Below, in pieces: positions 6,282 to 10,631 of a stretch of 10,631 bases of DNA. The position numbers and the translations under genes were made by a program. Location of the stretch: contig JACAFA010000280.1 in NCBI GenBank assembly GCA_013388525.1, positions 1 through 10,631 of the forward strand, written 5' to 3'. How positions within the stretch are numbered: the first letter of the stretch is position 1; every line of letters starts with the position of its first letter. This DNA is from Ignavibacteriaceae bacterium (GTDB taxonomy: Bacteria > Bacteroidota > Ignavibacteria > Ignavibacteriales > Ignavibacteriaceae). The notes under the pieces were generated by a model. The model was not told the DNA's origin. It saw only the letters and a list, made by a program, of their open reading frames with translations, and made no database searches.

Positions 6282-9005
6282 ATGCTCAGAAAAGTTCGTA
6301 AAAAGCTTGCCTCTTCAATTTCCAGGGTTGAGGGGGTAGAAGATTTTAATTTTAGTAATTGGTTAAAGATTACTTTAGTTGATGAATATCAGATTGGAAC
6401 TATCCAATCAAGTTTAAAGACCCTGCCTAAATTATCCATTCAACTTCCGATAGCTAGTAATTCGCTTCACAGGTTTAATATACCGGAACCGGAAGTAAGC
6501 GATGAACTAAAATTATATACATTTAAAAAAGTACGCAGTAATGCTATATTTTTTACAATGCATCAGGTTGCTGACCGGGGAATTAATTTACCGGATATTG
6601 AACCTAAACCTCTCGGTTACTCAGCCAGAAATGTTGACTTCCTGATTGCACCTCCCGCTATAAAAGATATCAGAGTAAAATTCGGTTCCTGGGCTCCTCC
6701 TGAGTATGAATTCAGGATTGAGGTTCCGGCGATATTTGACTATTTGAGTGAAATGGTGCCGACTGTTTATAATATCGAATTGCTGAAAGTTGAAGAATAT
6801 GTAAATCAGATAAAAAATATTGATGTGTTAAATGTTGATCTTGATGCCTTCAAGAAAAGTAAGATTAAAAAAATTCCTTTTACTGAAATTCAGAAAACCA
6901 AAAAAATCTACAAGGTTAAAATTCCTTCCATTGGTAATTATAAAGCCACGCAAAAAGAAATTTCATTTTCAATTATAAAGCAGCCAAAAATTTCTGACGC
7001 ACAGACTTTTTCTCTGAATGAAGTAAAAAACTGGTTTGCTAAAGTTCAGCTGCCGGATGCTTTATCATTTTGTTACTTCAGTTCAACTATGGTTCAGCTT
7101 CCTGCAATGAGTAAACAAGTAAAGGGATTAAAAAAACCAGAAGAAGTAAAGGAATTATTAAAGTTTACACTTAGTAATATTAAAAAGGTAGACTGGAAGG
7201 AAAGAAAAGACCTCCACATACCTTTAAGATCTTATGAAGAATCTGGTGCGAAGTTTCTCGTTGAAAATGATTATGCATTGCTTCAGGATGAATTTGGAAT
7301 TGACAAGGAGAAGGAAGTTTTAGCTGCAATAAAATTTCTTTTCGGAAACAGAATTATCCGTTCAGCATTAATTGTAACAACCTCAGCAAGAAAAGGAAAT
7401 CTTGATTTGAGTTTAAAGTGTGAGATTGAAACCGGCTGGAGCGATAAATTTAAAAAATACTGCCCTGAATTACCCTTAACAATTATAGAAGGTGACAATG
7501 AGCAAAGGTCTTCTCTTTGGAATAAACAAGCAGTTCTTTGCCTCGTTGATCACGGAACTGCATTAACTGACTTCAGATTAAAAATTCTTGAAGAGAAAGC
7601 GCTGCAAAAGTTTGATTGTATTATTCTTGACGAAGTTCATCTCATTATTGATTCAGGAGATAAAGGCAGAGAGTTTTTGTCTTCCATTAAACCAAAGAGG
7701 CTCTGGGCAACATCGGGTATTTTGAATAAAGAACTTCAGCAAAAATTGAATGCTGAACTCAATAACACTATTAAAATTGATAAAGCAAGAATAAGAAGCA
7801 AAGAGTCTATTGTAAAAGAAGCTCCGGATTTTATCTGGCATGAAGAATGGGTAAATGCCGATGAAGATCAGATGAAAGAATTTAAAGTTAGTATGGTCGA
7901 ATGTCAGAAAGATTTGAGGAGAGTGCTTGAATCCGGAAATCCATTGAGATTTACTGCTAATATTTTTACACTTTTACATCGACTGAAACAGGTTGGAAAT
8001 TTTGCACCAGGTAATAACAAAAGTCCAAAGACAGAATTACTTTTAGAGCAGATTAAAACTATCAGAGACAACGGTAAAAAGGTTTTAGTATTATCACAGT
8101 ATGACAGACTTGGTACTAAAAAAATTGAAAAGGTGCTCGAGCACGAAGGAATCAACTTTTTGCAGATCCCCGGTGGTATGTCAATAGATGAAATAAAGAA
8201 ATCGATTTCTTTATTTAAATCTAAAAAAGAGATTGTTGCCTTGGTAACTGATGCAAAGATTTCAAAACTCGATTTTGGAAATTATAAAGTGCCCTATGTA
8301 ATACGCTTTGACCAATGGTGGAATCCGGCAACGATTTGGGAATTAGAGGATATGTTCAATCAGGATTCAAATGAATCAGCAGATGCCGGAAGCGTAAATG
8401 TTTATAATTATTATCTGAGCGGTTCAATTGATGAAGGAATACGGGAGCTTCTGTACAGAAAAGATATTCTCAGAAAAAATCTTTTTGAAATAATGCCTGC
8501 AAAATCATATGATGAGCTAATCACAATAGATGAATGGCTTCAATTGTTTAACATGCCTTCGGGTGATGAATTCGTCCCAATAACTCCTGAGGATGTAATT
8601 AAACTTCTCAATACTTCCACACTAAACTTTTTCAGAACAATTCTTTCTAAATTCTTTTCACTTCTGGGATATTCAAACGTTGATATTATTGATTTACCAA
8701 ATTCAAGTTCATTTAATCTTGTCGGTGATGCAATGCGTAATAACAGGAAATTTTTCCTTAATGCAAGAGTATTTATTGAAGGTAAAATAACTAAGAAAAT
8801 GATAGAAGAGATAGTCCTTGAAACATCATCAACGGGTAACAATAAGATTTTCATAATTACAAAAGGAGAATTCCCCGAAGGAAGTGAAAAACTACTTCGT
8901 GAAAATGTAACACTTCTTGATGGTTACACGTTTGCAAAATATTTAATTTTGCTTGGTGTAATTACTGCTAATACAGAAGACCCCGCAAAAAAACTCTTTG
9001 CGTGA
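6282..9005 (+). CDS. SNF2-like helicase fused to Mrr-like domain, both with degenerate active sites
   Basis: A 907-residue, uninterrupted protein in three parts. Residues 1-310 match nothing I know and carry repeated hydrophobic-x-hydrophobic-Pro motifs. Residues 312-740 follow the SNF2 helicase plan. The Q-like motif is LRSYEESGAKFL, with Glu for Gln. Motif I is LLQDEFGIDKEKEV (333-346), with DKE replacing GKT. Motif II is DEVH (450-453), motif III is LWATSGI (for LTGTP), and motif IV is VLVLSQYD. Then comes FDQWWNPATIWELEDMFNQDSN, the SNF2 WNP block, with motif VI arginines replaced by Met691 and Gln694. Residues 770-890 resemble an Mrr nuclease (ending IIITKGEF-like and LLDGYTFAKYL). There SFN replaces GxD (Asn812) and NAR replaces QxK (827-829). 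ATP hydrolysis and DNA cleavage by canonical chemistry therefore look lost; a DNA- or protein-binding role is inferred. The gene lies 5 bases after its partner, with no Shine-Dalgarno. Confidence 0.85.
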   Translation: MLRKVRKKLASSISRVEGVEDFNFSNWLKITLVDEYQIGTIQSSLKTLPKLSIQLPIASNSLHRFNIPEPEVSDELKLYTFKKVRSNAIFFTMHQVADRGINLPDIEPKPLGYSARNVDFLIAPPAIKDIRVKFGSWAPPEYEFRIEVPAIFDYLSEMVPTVYNIELLKVEEYVNQIKNIDVLNVDLDAFKKSKIKKIPFTEIQKTKKIYKVKIPSIGNYKATQKEISFSIIKQPKISDAQTFSLNEVKNWFAKVQLPDALSFCYFSSTMVQLPAMSKQVKGLKKPEEVKELLKFTLSNIKKVDWKERKDLHIPLRSYEESGAKFLVENDYALLQDEFGIDKEKEVLAAIKFLFGNRIIRSALIVTTSARKGNLDLSLKCEIETGWSDKFKKYCPELPLTIIEGDNEQRSSLWNKQAVLCLVDHGTALTDFRLKILEEKALQKFDCIILDEVHLIIDSGDKGREFLSSIKPKRLWATSGILNKELQQKLNAELNNTIKIDKARIRSKESIVKEAPDFIWHEEWVNADEDQMKEFKVSMVECQKDLRRVLESGNPLRFTANIFTLLHRLKQVGNFAPGNNKSPKTELLLEQIKTIRDNGKKVLVLSQYDRLGTKKIEKVLEHEGINFLQIPGGMSIDEIKKSISLFKSKKEIVALVTDAKISKLDFGNYKVPYVIRFDQWWNPATIWELEDMFNQDSNESADAGSVNVYNYYLSGSIDEGIRELLYRKDILRKNLFEIMPAKSYDELITIDEWLQLFNMPSGDEFVPITPEDVIKLLNTSTLNFFRTILSKFFSLLGYSNVDIIDLPNSSSFNLVGDAMRNNRKFFLNARVFIEGKITKKMIEEIVLETSSTGNNKIFIITKGEFPEGSEKLLRENVTLLDGYTFAKYLILLGVITANTEDPAKKLFA
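6432..7105 (+). repeat. Repeated hydrophobic-proline motifs in the N-terminal region of the 907-residue protein
   Basis: Within residues 51-275 a short pattern, roughly [VIL]-x-[VILM]-P-x-[IVAM], recurs about eleven times. Examples are SIQLPIA, RFNIPEP, INLPDI, RIEVPAI, VKIPSI, VQLPDA and VQLPAM. The prolines fall near residues 56, 68, 104, 125, 149, 160, 199, 215, 235, 258 and 274, spaced 11 to 39 residues. The segments look like short beta strands ending in proline. The repeat is degenerate at protein level and I saw no repeat at DNA level, so it is old or structural rather than a recent tandem expansion. Confidence 0.5.
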
Positions 9006-9016
9006 AATTTCCTCTA

Positions 9017-10621
9017 CTAAAATAATTCGTCGTATTTTGTCCAGAGTTCTTCAGCTAATTCCCATGCTGCTTGAACTATTTTGCCTTGAAGTTCAGAACA
9101 GTAATTAGTCAGAAATTCTTTTGCTTTTGCTCGATCTTCTTTCCATAAGCTCAATGCTTCTTCCTCGATCTCTTTCTGCTTCTTAAACAATTCAGCTTGC
9201 CAGGGATCCCAGACTGCTCTTACATCGTGACGCATATCGCCCCATCGCTGTGCAGCAAGAGTTCCAAGATGATTGAATGCCCACCACGCTGAGTTCCTTG
9301 AAAATCCCGTTACTCTTCCATCTGTTGATGAAGTTTTATGAACTCTTGTAATGCCACAATAGAAAGGTGCGTAAATAGAAGTTGCAACATTATCCCACGC
9401 TATCCAGGCAACTCCGCCAATTTCATTTGGCAGCCAGTTTCTGCACTGAATTATTGTTGCATACATTGTGTACCATCTTGCAATTGTTCTTTCGCCTCTC
9501 CAACCCCATCCGCCATTAATTTTAAATAGCTTGTTCATATCGTAAGGCATAAAAGGATTTGCGAGAGGGGAGATTACTGTTCTTCCGCTGTCATCTGTTA
9601 CAGTCAAATCTTTTATAAAATTGAATTCAGTTCCTTCATAATAATCTGAAAATATTTCTACCATCTTTTCAAGTGTGACTGGTTTTTCCGGCTTGACTGA
9701 AAATGGATAATTTTCTGAATTGGGATCTAATTTTAATGAAGGAGCTACTAAATCAAACACACGCCATTCTCTTCTTCTTGTGGCTAATGAATTTCTGTCA
9801 GCATAAGCATAGCAAAATTCAAATGCACCATCTTCTGGTTTCCACCAGCCGTTTTCTTTTGCCACATCGAAAACATTTTCGGAATACATAAAATAATCAG
9901 GGTTGTTTGTATCAATCTGTCTGATTCGACTTCCGTTTGCACCAACGAAGATATGATCATCGGGAACTCTTTGTGCAGCCCATACAGCACCTAGTTTGTC
10001 TTTACCCGGTCCAACAATTTCAAAAACCCAGACTTCATTTGGGTCCGCAATCGTCAACATTTCGCCGTAATCATTCCATCCGTATTCTTCAAGCAAGTCA
10101 CCGGCAATTCTTATTGCATCCCGGGCGGTTTTTCCTCTTTCCAGCATAAGCATACACAAACGCTGGCAATCAATTAAACCTTTATCAGATTTTAATTCTT
10201 CTCTTCCTCCAAAAGTAGTTTCACCAATCGCAACCTGCTGATCGTTTATGCAAGGGTAAGCTGTGTTTATATAACCAAATGTTTTTTCTATTTGAGGAAT
10301 ATTTCCTGTGGGAATATTTTTATATGCAGGCATTCGTTGTGTATCATCGTTTTCTCTTTTATATAAAGTTACCATTGCATCTCGTTCGTGAGTCATTGCC
10401 GGAACAATATCAAGATTGCTTCTTGTTCTGTGACTGTCATCCGTATGTGAAGTCATTACAGAACCATCAAAGCTTGCAAGCTTTCCAACAGCTACTGTTG
10501 TGCAGCCATCAGGGTAACCGCCTTCCCAATCGGGTTTGCTGTTATTATTTGTTTGTGGGTTTTGTGCGTAAGCAGTTAAATAAATAAAGATTAGAGTAAT
10601 CTGTAAAAATATTTTGAACAT
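9017..10621 (-). CDS. Exported C69-family dipeptidase (Ntn-hydrolase fold)
   Basis: A 534-residue peptidase of MEROPS family C69 (PepD/U34 type), which cleaves dipeptides using an N-terminal cysteine nucleophile exposed by removal of a leader. Residues 1-19 form a signal peptide (Lys3, hydrophobic core, TAYA before Gln20), so it should act in the periplasm. The family signature follows as YPDGCTTVAVGKLASFDGS, with Cys40 the predicted nucleophile. Other family blocks are SHTDD, AIGETTFGGREEL, LLEEYGWNDYGEMLTIADPNEVWVFE and the C-terminal WWAFNHLGTLAAQRW. Cys40 is not in a lipobox, so lipoprotein anchoring is unlikely. It appears full length; its ATG lies ten bases from the window end, so its promoter is not visible. 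It converges on the SNF2/Mrr-like gene with an 11-base gap that holds no terminator hairpin. A nutritional or cell-wall peptide role is typical of the family. Confidence 0.92.
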   Translation of the reverse strand: MFKIFLQITLIFIYLTAYAQNPQTNNNSKPDWEGGYPDGCTTVAVGKLASFDGSVMTSHTDDSHRTRSNLDIVPAMTHERDAMVTLYKRENDDTQRMPAYKNIPTGNIPQIEKTFGYINTAYPCINDQQVAIGETTFGGREELKSDKGLIDCQRLCMLMLERGKTARDAIRIAGDLLEEYGWNDYGEMLTIADPNEVWVFEIVGPGKDKLGAVWAAQRVPDDHIFVGANGSRIRQIDTNNPDYFMYSENVFDVAKENGWWKPEDGAFEFCYAYADRNSLATRRREWRVFDLVAPSLKLDPNSENYPFSVKPEKPVTLEKMVEIFSDYYEGTEFNFIKDLTVTDDSGRTVISPLANPFMPYDMNKLFKINGGWGWRGERTIARWYTMYATIIQCRNWLPNEIGGVAWIAWDNVATSIYAPFYCGITRVHKTSSTDGRVTGFSRNSAWWAFNHLGTLAAQRWGDMRHDVRAVWDPWQAELFKKQKEIEEEALSLWKEDRAKAKEFLTNYCSELQGKIVQAAWELAEELWTKYDELF

Positions 10622-10631
10622 ATTTTAATCC

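Noticed and set aside
5743..9005. Active restriction or DISARM-like defence system
   Set aside because: There is no methyltransferase, specificity subunit or other defence gene in the window, and the helicase and nuclease active sites are replaced. Defence remains only one of several open ideas.
9006..9016. Bidirectional terminator between the convergent helicase-like and dipeptidase genes
   Set aside because: The gap is 11 bases and shows no inverted repeat; any terminator would have to lie inside the coding sequences.
9338..10587. Several plus-strand open frames opposite the dipeptidase gene
   Set aside because: They are antisense to a well-conserved C69 peptidase, have no domain or start signal, and look like shadows.

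Overview
The window is AT-rich and densely coded. It comes from a bacterium in the broad Bacteroidota/Chlorobi/Ignavibacteriota neighbourhood. That placement is an inference from low GC, few Shine-Dalgarno sequences, coupled ATGA starts, and the style of the Feo, Fur, GAF-kinase and C69 peptidase proteins; there is no rRNA or tRNA here to confirm it. I see no tRNA, rRNA, CRISPR array, insertion sequence or phage gene.

Positions 15-3595 hold a minus-strand ferrous-iron operon read feoA, feoB, fur-like regulator, metallo-beta-lactamase-fold hydrolase. feoA/feoB and fur/hydrolase each join by a 4-base ATGA overlap, and feoB and fur are 87 bases apart. A sigma70-like promoter lies upstream of feoA. 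FeoA and FeoB should form the iron-import machine and the Fur protein its likely sensor. The hydrolase's role in the operon is unknown. FeoB has unusual residues in its guanine-recognition motifs.

Positions 3734-5374 hold a divergent plus-strand soluble PAS-GAF histidine kinase with no response regulator beside it. A strong short palindrome sits just upstream of its GTG start. A 368-base gap (5375-5742) follows. It contains no convincing gene, but has a stem-loop, an 8-base direct repeat and a perfect palindrome near its downstream end, and ends in a good Shine-Dalgarno.

Positions 5743-9005 are the most unusual part: a tight two-gene module. The first gene encodes an unrecognised 177-residue alpha/beta protein. 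The second encodes a 907-residue protein with an unknown N-terminal third rich in repeated hydrophobic-proline motifs, then a SNF2-type helicase core, then an Mrr-like nuclease fold. In this protein the Walker A lysine/threonine signature, the motif VI arginines and the nuclease D/QxK residues are all replaced, yet the frame is intact. It looks like a maintained double pseudo-enzyme (SNF2-like plus Mrr-like) with a small partner, and is the best candidate here for an undescribed system.

Positions 9017-10621 hold a minus-strand exported C69-family dipeptidase, convergent with the helicase-like gene across an 11-base gap. It is probably housekeeping or nutritional and unrelated to the module.
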